From contig CAZHUG010000005.1 of NCBI GenBank assembly GCA_964535405.1, positions 1 through 64,000 on the forward strand: a stretch of 64,000 nt of DNA, in the 5' to 3' direction. The position numbers and the translations under genes are program-made. Position 1 is the first letter of the stretch; each line of letters opens with the position of its first letter. This stretch comes from Scatomorpha sp964535405. GTDB lineage: Bacteria > Bacillota > Clostridia > Oscillospirales > Oscillospiraceae. Below the pieces are notes generated by a model. The model worked only from the letters and a program-made list of their open reading frames with translations. It had not been told where the DNA came from and made no database searches. This document shows positions 1-7,675 of the stretch, piece by piece.

Positions 1-9
1 CCACACAAT

Positions 10-1260
10 TTATAGATTGATTATCCGACGCACTCTCATAAGTGTCAGCCGGTTCCGCACAAAGGGGGAATAGTCCAAAAGTTCCTCCACCCTGTCCGCA
101 GAAATGCCCATATCCTCCGGAGCGCGTTTTGCCCCAATGTCCTCCAGAAGCTTATACAGTTCTTCACTGCCCGGAATCTGCGAAACGATCTGCCTTATTT
201 CATCCCAGGAGCCGATAAGGCGCCCCGGCGTTACCTTTGACATGCAGTCGTTTTCATTCTCCTTTTGAATCGACTCCCAAAGCGGGTGCCCGAAAAACTT
301 GCTCAGCCGCCCGATATCTCCCGTCCACGAGCCGCGGATATAGGGTCCTATATCCGCGACCTGTCCCAGCCGGTGATATTCTGCGGCTGCGAGCACCGTG
401 CCTATGCCGGTCTTTTCTCCGTGCATTGCCTCAAAGCGGACAGGCAGCGCCGCCGGTTTCATCTCAAGCAAGTGTGACATGTGGTGCTCCGCACCGGACG
501 CAGGCCGGCTGTTGCCCATCATCTGCATGGCGATTCCGCTCATCACAAGGGCATAGGTCAGGCTCTCATAAGCCTGCGCGTCACCCTGCAATATGCCACG
601 GCAGTCCCGCCTCACACGGTCGGCCGCCTCCTGCATGATATCATATATCACCGGGCAGAGATACTCATCCGTGAGTATATTTGATATTTTCCAGTCCGCC
701 AAAGCTATGTACTTGGCAAGGATATCGCCGACGCCGGCCCTTGCCATATTTATCGGTGCCCGGCTTATTATGTCAATATCGGCAATCACTATCTCCGGCG
801 CGACGCTCTGCACGGTTTTCTTGTAGCCATGCCATGTCATCGCCGCCACAGTGCTGCAAAAGCCGTCAACACTTGCCGCTGTGGGCACGGAGATAAACCT
901 CGCATCGATCTCGTTTGCGCAGAAGCGTGCAAGATCGTGAATTGTGCCGCTGCCAAGAGCGATGATTACCTCGATTTCCGACTCAAGCTGTTCCATAACC
1001 AGCTCCACGCCGCGCTCATCCGCGTGCAATCCGGCAGGCGATAGCACAATTTCCTGCTCCGCCCCCGGTCTGAGCTTGCCCAGTGCGTCGTATGTGTTGG
1101 CGTCATATAAAGCGCATCTTTTGCCGCCGACGCCGAAGTTTTCCATATGTTTTTCAAATTCAGCCAGACAGCCCGCCTGAATAATCGCGGCCTTCGTCAC
1201 CATATCATGGCTCTTCCCGCAGACGCAGCTGCCGCTGTATGCACTACTGTCAATTATCAA
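10..1260 (-). CDS. araM: sn-glycerol-1-phosphate dehydrogenase (AraM/EgsA family)
   Basis: The 416-residue product belongs to the iron/zinc alcohol-dehydrogenase-like G1PDH family, which reduces dihydroxyacetone phosphate to sn-glycerol-1-phosphate with NAD(P)H. Visible motifs are a nucleotide-binding GSGTIHDLARF segment near residue 103, SVPTAASVDGF near 124, and metal-ligand regions around GAEHHMSHLLEM and MHGEKTGIGT. The start is a TTG at 1258-1260 preceded by AAGGAG; it lies inside the last codons of the upstream HAD gene, so translation is probably coupled. In Bacillus the orthologue is linked to arabinose genes and feeds archaeal-type glycerol-1-phosphate ethers; here an AraD-like gene lies about 2.5 kb away across a divergent promoter. 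The precise physiological product is inferred, not shown. Confidence 0.88.
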   Translation of the reverse strand: MIIDSSAYSGSCVCGKSHDMVTKAAIIQAGCLAEFEKHMENFGVGGKRCALYDANTYDALGKLRPGAEQEIVLSPAGLHADERGVELVMEQLESEIEVIIALGSGTIHDLARFCANEIDARFISVPTAASVDGFCSTVAAMTWHGYKKTVQSVAPEIVIADIDIISRAPINMARAGVGDILAKYIALADWKISNILTDEYLCPVIYDIMQEAADRVRRDCRGILQGDAQAYESLTYALVMSGIAMQMMGNSRPASGAEHHMSHLLEMKPAALPVRFEAMHGEKTGIGTVLAAAEYHRLGQVADIGPYIRGSWTGDIGRLSKFFGHPLWESIQKENENDCMSKVTPGRLIGSWDEIRQIVSQIPGSEELYKLLEDIGAKRAPEDMGISADRVEELLDYSPFVRNRLTLMRVRRIINL

Positions 1261-2050
1261 AACTGTTCACTCCTTCAAGGAATTCACGAAGGCATTTCTC
1301 CACGCTGCTGCAGGAATATTTGGCGTGAGACATGACCTCCGGGTCAGAACCCTCCATCGCGTAACTGTGAGTCACCGCGTCAAGCATTTCTATATCATTG
1401 AAGTTGTCGCCAAATACCATTATCTCGTCGCGCGTTATTCCGAAACTCCCCGCCGCCTGGGTCAGCGCATTTCCCTTGCACGCATTCTGGAAATCCAGCC
1501 AGCACGGCCCGGATGTCGCGATATACGCGATTTTATCCTTCCAGCGCTCTGTCATGTGATCCATAATTTCGCTACTCAATCCCCCGCCCATGTTGAGAGA
1601 TATTTTTATTATGCTGTCACATATATCTTCCTTGGCATGCTCTACTCGCAGCGTCGCGCGCCAGCCATACAAGAGCTCCTGCACCACTCTGTCAGATTTC
1701 GGCATCACCCTGTATGCGTCCGGACAGCTCACGATTGCCTCGCAGTCAGGGCCCAGCGCCTGGATGTCATCTATAAGATCAAAGGCAGTTTCACGGTCAA
1801 TTTCACTTATGGACAGCTGCTGTCCTTTATAAATGTTGTTGCTGCCGTTCTCGCAGATAAAAAGCATATCCTTCGCCACAGGCGCAAACAAGCTTCTCAG
1901 GTTTGCGTACTGTCTGCCGCTTGCCGCTGCGAAAATGATCCCTCTGTCCTGAAGCTGTCGTATAATTTCAAAGATTTCCCCGGAAAGTTTTGTGTTTCCC
2001 AGCCTGATGAGAGTCCCGTCAATGTCTGTCGCAATTAACTTTATCGCCAT
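1250..2050 (-). CDS. HAD-superfamily (Cof-type) phosphatase
   Basis: This 266-residue protein is a HAD IIB (Cof-like) hydrolase that typically dephosphorylates sugar phosphates or similar metabolites in the cytoplasm. Motif I is DIDGTL near residues 9-14 (nucleophile Asp9, acid/base Asp11) and motif IV is GDNFNDIEML near residue 213. It overlaps the upstream HAD gene by 10 nt and the downstream araM by 11 nt, so three genes form one translationally coupled unit. The context suggests that it acts on a product of the G1P dehydrogenase or a linked sugar phosphate, but the substrate cannot be read from sequence. Confidence 0.85.
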   Translation of the reverse strand: MAIKLIATDIDGTLIRLGNTKLSGEIFEIIRQLQDRGIIFAAASGRQYANLRSLFAPVAKDMLFICENGSNNIYKGQQLSISEIDRETAFDLIDDIQALGPDCEAIVSCPDAYRVMPKSDRVVQELLYGWRATLRVEHAKEDICDSIIKISLNMGGGLSSEIMDHMTERWKDKIAYIATSGPCWLDFQNACKGNALTQAAGSFGITRDEIMVFGDNFNDIEMLDAVTHSYAMEGSDPEVMSHAKYSCSSVEKCLREFLEGVNSFDN

Positions 2051-2760
2051 AGATCCGAAAGCCTTTCCTCAAGTGTCAGGTAGTCGTCCACGCAGATAAA
2101 GTGTATATCTGACAGGTACACATCCTCGTCATTTCCGCCTCGCCCGTAATCATCGCCCACATACACCAGATTTTTACGGCTCAGACCATTCATCTGGCAA
2201 TATTCATCCAGAGCGTAGAGCTTGTTATATGGTTGCGGAACAAAATCGAACGAGGAAGAGCCGCCTATAAAGACGTTGTATTCCAAAAACAAACTGCAAA
2301 CATCTTCATAAAACAGGCTGCGTTTTCTTCTGTCGGGATCGAAGGCAAGCTTATCCTCCAGGCAGGCCTTGGTGCCCAGCAGGGGAAAGGTCACACAGCC
2401 CGAGCCGTGGTATTCGACGCTCTCTCCAGAAAATTTCGTGTATCCGTGACGCTCGCGCAGCTCGCTTACCCGCCTGCCAACGCTCTCACGGTCGCAGGGG
2501 CGAACTATGTCTAAAACGACATCAAGCTCAGCGCTGTCGGGATTATATCTGCAAAACTGCATTCCGTAGTTGCCGATTATATCTATGGGATATTTATCCA
2601 TCTGATTGAATATTCTCTGACACTGTCCCGCGCCTACCATCAGCAGCTCATATGTACCCGACAGTCTGTTCAGAAGTGCTCTGTTGTGCTCGCCAAGCTT
2701 GCTTTTATGCTGTGTCAGCGTCCCGTCCAGATCGAACGCTATCACTCTCACATCTCTCAT
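2041..2760 (-). CDS. HAD-IIB hydrolase, phosphomannomutase-like
   Basis: The 239-residue protein starts at ATG 2758-2760 behind a GGGAGTGGG ribosome site. Motif I is FDLDGTL near residues 9-15. The GDDYGRGGNDEDVY segment near residue 202 resembles the loop of eukaryotic-type phosphomannomutases (HAD IIB, GDxxxxGGND), so it is either a sugar phosphatase or a PMM-like enzyme. It is the first gene of the leftward operon with a second HAD protein and AraM, and is divergent from the DeoR-type regulator gene. Two different HAD enzymes beside a G1P dehydrogenase is an uncommon arrangement. Substrate unknown. Confidence 0.8.
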   Translation of the reverse strand: MRDVRVIAFDLDGTLTQHKSKLGEHNRALLNRLSGTYELLMVGAGQCQRIFNQMDKYPIDIIGNYGMQFCRYNPDSAELDVVLDIVRPCDRESVGRRVSELRERHGYTKFSGESVEYHGSGCVTFPLLGTKACLEDKLAFDPDRRKRSLFYEDVCSLFLEYNVFIGGSSSFDFVPQPYNKLYALDEYCQMNGLSRKNLVYVGDDYGRGGNDEDVYLSDIHFICVDDYLTLEERLSDLWR

Positions 2761-2977
2761 TTTCCCACTCCCGCCCCGCCTCTGATTGATAATGATTGAC
2801 TTTGTTTTGTTTCAGTTTTATACTAATCTAAAGGCGCCAAGCTGATTGTTATTATTGCAACAAAGTTTGCAACAGTTTGTTTCTATAGTATACAATATAA
2901 CCAACTTGTCATATCTTTGCAATAGTTGGCGCTAAAATTGATAATTGATCATTTTCGATCATCGCAGGAGAATTATA
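2761..2977. promoter_or_regulatory. divergent regulatory region with repeated TTGCAACA motifs
   Basis: The 217-bp gap between the leftward HAD-HAD-araM operon and the rightward DeoR-type gene contains TTGCAACA at 2855-2862 and again at 2867-2874 (12-bp spacing), and a variant TTGCAATA at 2917-2924. CCAACT at 2901-2906 and AGTTGG at 2924-2929 form an inverted pair around the third copy. DeoR-family repressors commonly bind short repeated sites near their own promoters, so these are candidate operators. No match to a named consensus is claimed. Confidence 0.45.
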
Positions 2978-3721
2978 GTGAAAGAAGAACGTCAGCAAAA
3001 AATATTGCAGATACTGGAAGAGAATCAGTTCGCGAGCGTTCAGGATCTGAGCCGCGAGCTCTATATCAGTGCGCCCACAGTGCGTCGTGATTTGAACGAG
3101 ATGCAGAAGCTTGGTATCATTACGCGCAGTCATGGTGGAGCCATCAGGCATTCCTTCGACATGTTCGGCGCGCCGATACAGTTCAGAAGTGGAATAAATG
3201 CAGAAGAGAAGCTGCGCTTATCAAACGAGGCGGCGAAGCTGCTGTGTGACGATACCGTAATTTATATCGACGAATCCTCCACGGCTTTACATATCATCGA
3301 TCACCTTCCCGCGCACAAGAATATAACTGTGGTGACAAACAGCATGTCTGCGCTGATGCTTTTGGGTAAGTATAGAATTCCGACATATTGTCTCGGTGGC
3401 GCATATTCCCTGGACACAATGAGCTTCAGCGGGAACATTGCGGAGGAAACTGTGTCCCGCTTCAGCATAGACACCATGTTTTTCTCCTCCTCGGCGATTA
3501 ACAGCCAGGGCTGGATAGTCGATTATAACGCGATGTCTAACTCCCTGCGCAGGCAGGTTCTGAGGCAGGCGAGTAAAAAAGTCTTTCTCTGCGACAAAAC
3601 TAAATTTGCCAAACGCGGAGTGCATACACTTATTCCGCTTACGGAAGCTGATTATATTGTGATTAACGCAGCTCTGCCCCCAAAAATGGACACCGGGGAC
3701 GCAGTAATCATGCAAATTTAG
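2978..3721 (+). CDS. DeoR/GlpR-family transcriptional regulator
   Basis: This is a DeoR-family repressor of about 247 residues with an N-terminal winged HTH (the PTVRRDLNEM recognition segment near residue 33) and a C-terminal DeoR effector domain that normally binds a phosphorylated sugar (VVTNS and LCDKTKFAKRG signatures). An in-frame TTG lies upstream at 2945, but AGGAG at 2966-2970 sits seven bases before the GTG at 2978-2980, making the GTG the better start. It is followed after 32 nt by the AraD-like gene and is divergent from the HAD-HAD-araM operon, so it probably controls both arms in response to a pentose or triose phosphate. Confidence 0.88.
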   Translation: MKEERQQKILQILEENQFASVQDLSRELYISAPTVRRDLNEMQKLGIITRSHGGAIRHSFDMFGAPIQFRSGINAEEKLRLSNEAAKLLCDDTVIYIDESSTALHIIDHLPAHKNITVVTNSMSALMLLGKYRIPTYCLGGAYSLDTMSFSGNIAEETVSRFSIDTMFFSSSAINSQGWIVDYNAMSNSLRRQVLRQASKKVFLCDKTKFAKRGVHTLIPLTEADYIVINAALPPKMDTGDAVIMQI

Positions 3722-3753
3722 TTCATCAAACGACTTACAAAGGAGCTCTCATA

Positions 3754-4449
3754 ATGTTTAACGCCTTGAAAAAGAAAGTCTGCGCCGCCAATCTGCGGCT
3801 TCGGGACTGTGGACTTGTAATCCTGACCTGGGGCAACGTCTCCGCGATCACAGCCGACAGGCAGCATGTCATAATAAAGCCCTCCGGTGTCAGCTATGAC
3901 GAGATGCGGCCCGAGGATATGGTTGTCACGGACATGGGCGGCAATGTGTGTGAGGGCTCTCTTCGGCCATCCTCCGACCTGCAGACGCATCTTGAGCTTT
4001 ACCGCCGCTTTCCTGACATTGGCGGCATTGTCCACACCCACTCATCTCAGGCAACGGCGCTGGCGCAGGCCGAGGGCGATCTGCCCTGCTACGGCACAAC
4101 GCACGCGGATTATTTTTACGGAGCGGTTCCCTGCACCCGCCCGCTGACCGAGCAGGAAATCGCTACCGATTACGAGCTCAACACGGGACGCGTAATTGCC
4201 GAAACCTTTGAGACCCGCGGACTTGACCCCAACGCGACACCCGCAGTTCTCGTATGCAAGCATGGCCCGTTTACCTGGGGCGCGGATGCGTGCAAGGCTG
4301 TTGAAAACGCGCTGGTGCTTGAGGAAGTGGCTAAGATGGCGATCTTATCCCGCACGGCCTGTGCACAGCTCAAGCCCGCACCCGAGCACCTTATTGATAA
4401 GCACTATCTCCGCAAACACGGCGTCGGCGCATATTACGGTCAAAAATGA
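3754..4449 (+). CDS. araD: L-ribulose-5-phosphate 4-epimerase-like class II aldolase
   Basis: The 231-residue protein is a class II aldolase/adducin family member closest in pattern to AraD, which interconverts L-ribulose-5-phosphate and D-xylulose-5-phosphate by retro-aldol chemistry. It shows TWGNVS (25-30), KPSG (42-45), metal-binding HTH at 94-96, the GTTHADYFYG signature, and the third-histidine region HGPFTWG near 182. AAAGGAG precedes the ATG by a normal distance. Length matches AraD. It is likely co-transcribed with the DeoR-type regulator. No araA or araB is in the window, so it could serve a related sugar phosphate such as L-xylulose- or ascorbate-derived pentulose phosphate. Confidence 0.85.
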   Translation: MFNALKKKVCAANLRLRDCGLVILTWGNVSAITADRQHVIIKPSGVSYDEMRPEDMVVTDMGGNVCEGSLRPSSDLQTHLELYRRFPDIGGIVHTHSSQATALAQAEGDLPCYGTTHADYFYGAVPCTRPLTEQEIATDYELNTGRVIAETFETRGLDPNATPAVLVCKHGPFTWGADACKAVENALVLEEVAKMAILSRTACAQLKPAPEHLIDKHYLRKHGVGAYYGQK

Positions 4450-4531
4450 CAAGCATTTGAAACTGCGCCATATATAGCGCCTCAATATTAATTCTGCAAG
4501 ACGGTTAAAGTAAATATCCGAGAAGATAAAA

Positions 4532-4567
4532 AAGCAATCCGGGCTCATATTTGAGCCCGGATTGCTT
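4532..4567. terminator. bidirectional intrinsic terminator
   Basis: A perfect 16-bp stem (4532-4547 with 4552-4567) around a 4-nt loop has A-runs on the left and T-runs on the right. It lies between the convergent AraD-like gene and the DUF554 gene and can end both. Confidence 0.9.
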
Positions 4568-4587
4568 TTATCATTATATAAGCCTTA

Positions 4588-5301
4588 TCAAAGCAGCCTG
4601 CCAAGCCAGTCTGTAAACGGTATGTACACAGCAGGCAAAAATATCGCCGGAAGCATGTTTGCAATCTTGATTTTATTCCCGTCTCTCAGTCCGAGCAAAT
4701 TCACTGTAAGCCCCAGAAGCACCACGCCGCCGACTGCCGACATCTCGGTCACCACCTGAGTGGTGAGAAACGGCCCCACCGCCGAGGCGAGCAGGGTCAG
4801 CGCACCCTCGGAGAAAAGGACGCAGGCAAACGAGAGCACCGCACCGGGGCCCAAGGCCGCGGAATAGGCGATGGAGGACACAAAGTCAATCACGCTCTTG
4901 GTATACAGCACGCTGTTGTCGCCATTTATGCCGGCCTCAATACTGCCCATCACCGTCATGCTGCCTACGCAGTATAAAATTGAGCAGGAGACAAATGCGA
5001 GAGTGAAGTTACTCCCTTTGTCATTTCCGCCGGGCATTTTCGTCTGAACTGCAGCGCCCAGGCGCTCAACACCGGCTTCAATTTTCATGAGTTCCCCGAC
5101 GAGTGTGCCAAGGCTGACACAGACGATCATGCACAGGATATTTTCAGTTGCGATCGCACTGATTATTCCTATAACACCACAGACAAGTGCGAGACCCGTG
5201 AGCAGAGCGTCGGTATATTTTTTCTTGATCTTTTCACCGAACAGCAGCCCTATAAGCCCGCCCAGCAACACAGCCGCCGCGTTCATCAGCACGCCCAGCA
5301 C
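4588..5301 (-). CDS. DUF554 integral membrane protein
   Basis: The protein of about 237 residues is a DUF554 (YdfK/YqgA-like) membrane protein of unknown function with roughly six to seven hydrophobic segments. The reading frame extends upstream to 5391, but the family normally begins with a short start before NAAAVLLGGLIGLL, and a GGGGGAG ribosome site sits a few bases before the GTG at 5299-5301, so I take that start. It stands alone between two intrinsic terminators. Conserved features include the GLALVCGVIGIISA helix and the GSIEAGINGD loop. Transport of a small solute has been proposed for the family but is not established. Confidence 0.85.
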   Translation of the reverse strand: MLGVLMNAAAVLLGGLIGLLFGEKIKKKYTDALLTGLALVCGVIGIISAIATENILCMIVCVSLGTLVGELMKIEAGVERLGAAVQTKMPGGNDKGSNFTLAFVSCSILYCVGSMTVMGSIEAGINGDNSVLYTKSVIDFVSSIAYSAALGPGAVLSFACVLFSEGALTLLASAVGPFLTTQVVTEMSAVGGVVLLGLTVNLLGLRDGNKIKIANMLPAIFLPAVYIPFTDWLGRLL

Positions 5302-5395
5302 AAAATCTCCCCCAGTCAAAGCAATAGATGAATAATACATTCGACACAATTCTTTGTCAAGGGACAAAAAGCCCCGCCATGCAGCGCACAAAAAA

Positions 5396-5422
5396 GCTGT
5401 GGGCGCAATTTGCGCCCACAGC
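5396..5422. terminator. intrinsic terminator between prmA and the DUF554 gene
   Basis: A 12-bp perfect stem (5396-5407 with 5411-5422) and a 3-nt loop are flanked by A-rich and T-rich runs. It lies just past the 3' end of the leftward prmA gene. Confidence 0.8.
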
Positions 5423-5436
5423 CCTGTTTTTTATAC

Positions 5437-6369
5437 TCAATTTTCAGCCCTGCACACAAAGGCGTGCCAGCCCTCAAGACAGAGATGCTCACTTATTTCA
5501 AAGCCCGCGGAGTGAAGCGCGGCTCTAACCTCGTCCTGACGGCCCTCAATAACGCCGGAGCAGATGAAAACACCGTCGCGGGCCATGAAGTCTCTGGCAT
5601 AGGGCGCCAAAGGAATTATCACGTCAGCCACGATATTCGCCAGCACAATGTCATAGCCGCCGCCAAGCCTTTTGCGAAGCCGCGCATCTTTCACAATATC
5701 CCCGACGCGCATTTTAAATACGCTCTCGGAAATCTCGTTAAGCCCGGCATTCTCCATCGCGACCTCCGGTGCCTTGGGGTCAATATCACAGCCTGAAACC
5801 TCAGAGCAACCTAGCACAATCGCGCCTATGCTCAGTATGCCGCTTCCACAGCCGAGATCCAAAACAGTCTTTCCCGGCGCAGAAAAACCCTCCAGAGCAG
5901 AAAGGCACATCCTCGTCGTGGCGTGACTGCCCGTTCCGAAGGCAAGGCCGGGGTCAAGGCGAAGAATGCAGCGGCTGTTTCCCTCAGGCACAGGCTCCCA
6001 TTGCGGCAAAACCAACAGCCGCTCACCAACCTCGATGGGCTTGTAATACTGCTTGTAGCCGTTGAGCCAGTCCTCGTCGTCCACGGTCAGCGTCTCCGGC
6101 TCAATGCCCACAGCCGCGGCTATGCGCGCGAGCTCTTCACGTCCGGACTCATCGTCGGCAACGTAGAGCTTCACGCGGGATACGCCCTTGTATTTTGCCT
6201 CCAGCCCCTCATCGACATAGTCCCAATACTGGCGGTTTTCAGCCAGAAACCGCTTAAAATCCGCCTCATCCTCAATTAGCAGGCCGTCTGCTCCGAGCTC
6301 TATAAGCCTGTCGCAGAGTTCATCAATCTTTCCGCTCTCGGACAAAAACGCAGCCTCAATCCAGCGCAT
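5437..6369 (-). CDS. prmA: ribosomal protein L11 methyltransferase
   Basis: PrmA transfers methyl groups from S-adenosylmethionine to ribosomal protein L11. The 310-residue form starts at ATG 6367-6369 behind AGGAGGAGCGAT; the open frame continues 21 codons upstream but without a ribosome site. The N-terminal substrate-recognition domain is followed by the Rossmann methyltransferase core with RLDPGLAFGTGSHATTR, the SAM loop LDLGCGSGILSIGA, and the LANIVAD motif that replaces NPPY. Length is normal for the family. It lies downstream of the PBP/FtsW pair on the same strand, separated by only 25 nt, so it may share a transcript. Confidence 0.95.
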   Translation of the reverse strand: MRWIEAAFLSESGKIDELCDRLIELGADGLLIEDEADFKRFLAENRQYWDYVDEGLEAKYKGVSRVKLYVADDESGREELARIAAAVGIEPETLTVDDEDWLNGYKQYYKPIEVGERLLVLPQWEPVPEGNSRCILRLDPGLAFGTGSHATTRMCLSALEGFSAPGKTVLDLGCGSGILSIGAIVLGCSEVSGCDIDPKAPEVAMENAGLNEISESVFKMRVGDIVKDARLRKRLGGGYDIVLANIVADVIIPLAPYARDFMARDGVFICSGVIEGRQDEVRAALHSAGFEISEHLCLEGWHAFVCRAEN

Positions 6370-6394
6370 ATCGCTCCTCCTGATGTTTAGGTTT

Positions 6395-7675
6395 TCAGCC
6401 CGCGCACGCGGCCTGCAGAACAGCATTTGCAACAGGGCCTGCGTTTGTCAGCCCGCCGCCGCCGTGTTCAATCATGACAATAAAAGCATAGGGATGCTCG
6501 GAATCATTCAAAAATCCGGTCATCCAGGCGTGGCTCGTTCCGTCACCAACCTCGGCAGTGCCTGTCTTTGCCGAGACGTCAAGGTTCGGAAACTGCCACT
6601 GGCCGTAGCTGTACTCCACGTTGTAATCCATGAGCGCGGAAATTTTCCCCGCCGTCTCGGAGGAGAGCACACGGGTCTTGCCCTTAAGCGGGCCGTGTCC
6701 CATGAGCGTGGGCTCGTGGATTTCACCGCCGTTTGCAATGGCGCAGACATAGCGCAACAGCGCAAGCGGGTTTGTAAGGTCGTTGAACTGGCCTATGCCG
6801 GACCAGGCCAGCGCAATGCTGCCCGCCTCGGCCTTCTCGTAGTTACCGGCGGCGGTTTCAATGCCGTCAACCTCGTGCGTGGTGGTGAGACCGAGCACTT
6901 CCGCATACTCGGCAAGCAAATCCGCGCCCAGCTCAAGAGTAATCTCGGAAAAAGCACAGTTGCAGGAGTTTGCCAGCGCCTGTTCAATCGTCTGACTGCC
7001 GTGGACACCGGAGCAGTTTAGCACGGCCCCGCCAATCTCGCGGCTGCCGGAGCACCAGAAGCTGCGCTCATAGAGGTCGGGAATATTCTCAATCGCCGCC
7101 GCCAGCGTGATGAGCTTATATACTGAGCCGGGCACGAAGGTGGAGCTGAGCGCCTTGTTTAAGTAGGTTCCGTCAGCCGGAGTCTCCGACATGTTCGCCG
7201 GATCGGCCGCGGGTGCGGAGACCATGCAGAGTATCTCGCCGGTCTTATAGTTCATGAGCATGACCACGCCCTTGCGTCCGCCAAGCGCAGAATACGCCGC
7301 CGCGTTGAGCGCGGAATCGACAGTGAGCTTTATGGTTTTGCCGCTGGAGGTGCCGCTGATGAAGCTGTAGCCCGACAGCTTATCGCGGAACTGGCGCAGT
7401 GCGCCCGTGCGCACGTTGCCCAGAGTATCACCCACCAGATGATAGCTAGACACGCGGGTTGTCCAGTCCTCAGCAAAGGAAAAGCCTTCACTGTCGGAGG
7501 TATATAAGATAACTTCGTTTCTGTCGAGTATCGTTCCGGCAGGAGCGCCGCCGGAGAAGTAGGTTGCCCACGCACCGCCGCTATCGGCAAGGCGCACGAG
7601 ATAGACCGCAAGTCCCACGAATATGAGTGCCGCTATGAGCAGAGCCGATGCTGCGCGACGTGTTACCTTTTTCAT
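6395..7675 (-). CDS. short class B penicillin-binding protein (PbpA-type transpeptidase)
   Basis: This 426-residue protein has one N-terminal transmembrane helix (residues 11-30) and a transpeptidase domain that cross-links peptidoglycan outside the membrane. Active-site motifs are SVYK near residue 183 (PGSVYK), SCN near 237 and KTGTAE near 370. It is shorter than FtsI or PBP2 of most bacteria (550 or more residues) because the pedestal domain is reduced, like actinobacterial PbpA. It overlaps the upstream FHA-FtsW gene by 4 nt (ATGA), so the polymerase and cross-linker are made as a coupled pair. Confidence 0.9.
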   Translation of the reverse strand: MKKVTRRAASALLIAALIFVGLAVYLVRLADSGGAWATYFSGGAPAGTILDRNEVILYTSDSEGFSFAEDWTTRVSSYHLVGDTLGNVRTGALRQFRDKLSGYSFISGTSSGKTIKLTVDSALNAAAYSALGGRKGVVMLMNYKTGEILCMVSAPAADPANMSETPADGTYLNKALSSTFVPGSVYKLITLAAAIENIPDLYERSFWCSGSREIGGAVLNCSGVHGSQTIEQALANSCNCAFSEITLELGADLLAEYAEVLGLTTTHEVDGIETAAGNYEKAEAGSIALAWSGIGQFNDLTNPLALLRYVCAIANGGEIHEPTLMGHGPLKGKTRVLSSETAGKISALMDYNVEYSYGQWQFPNLDVSAKTGTAEVGDGTSHAWMTGFLNDSEHPYAFIVMIEHGGGGLTNAGPVANAVLQAACAG

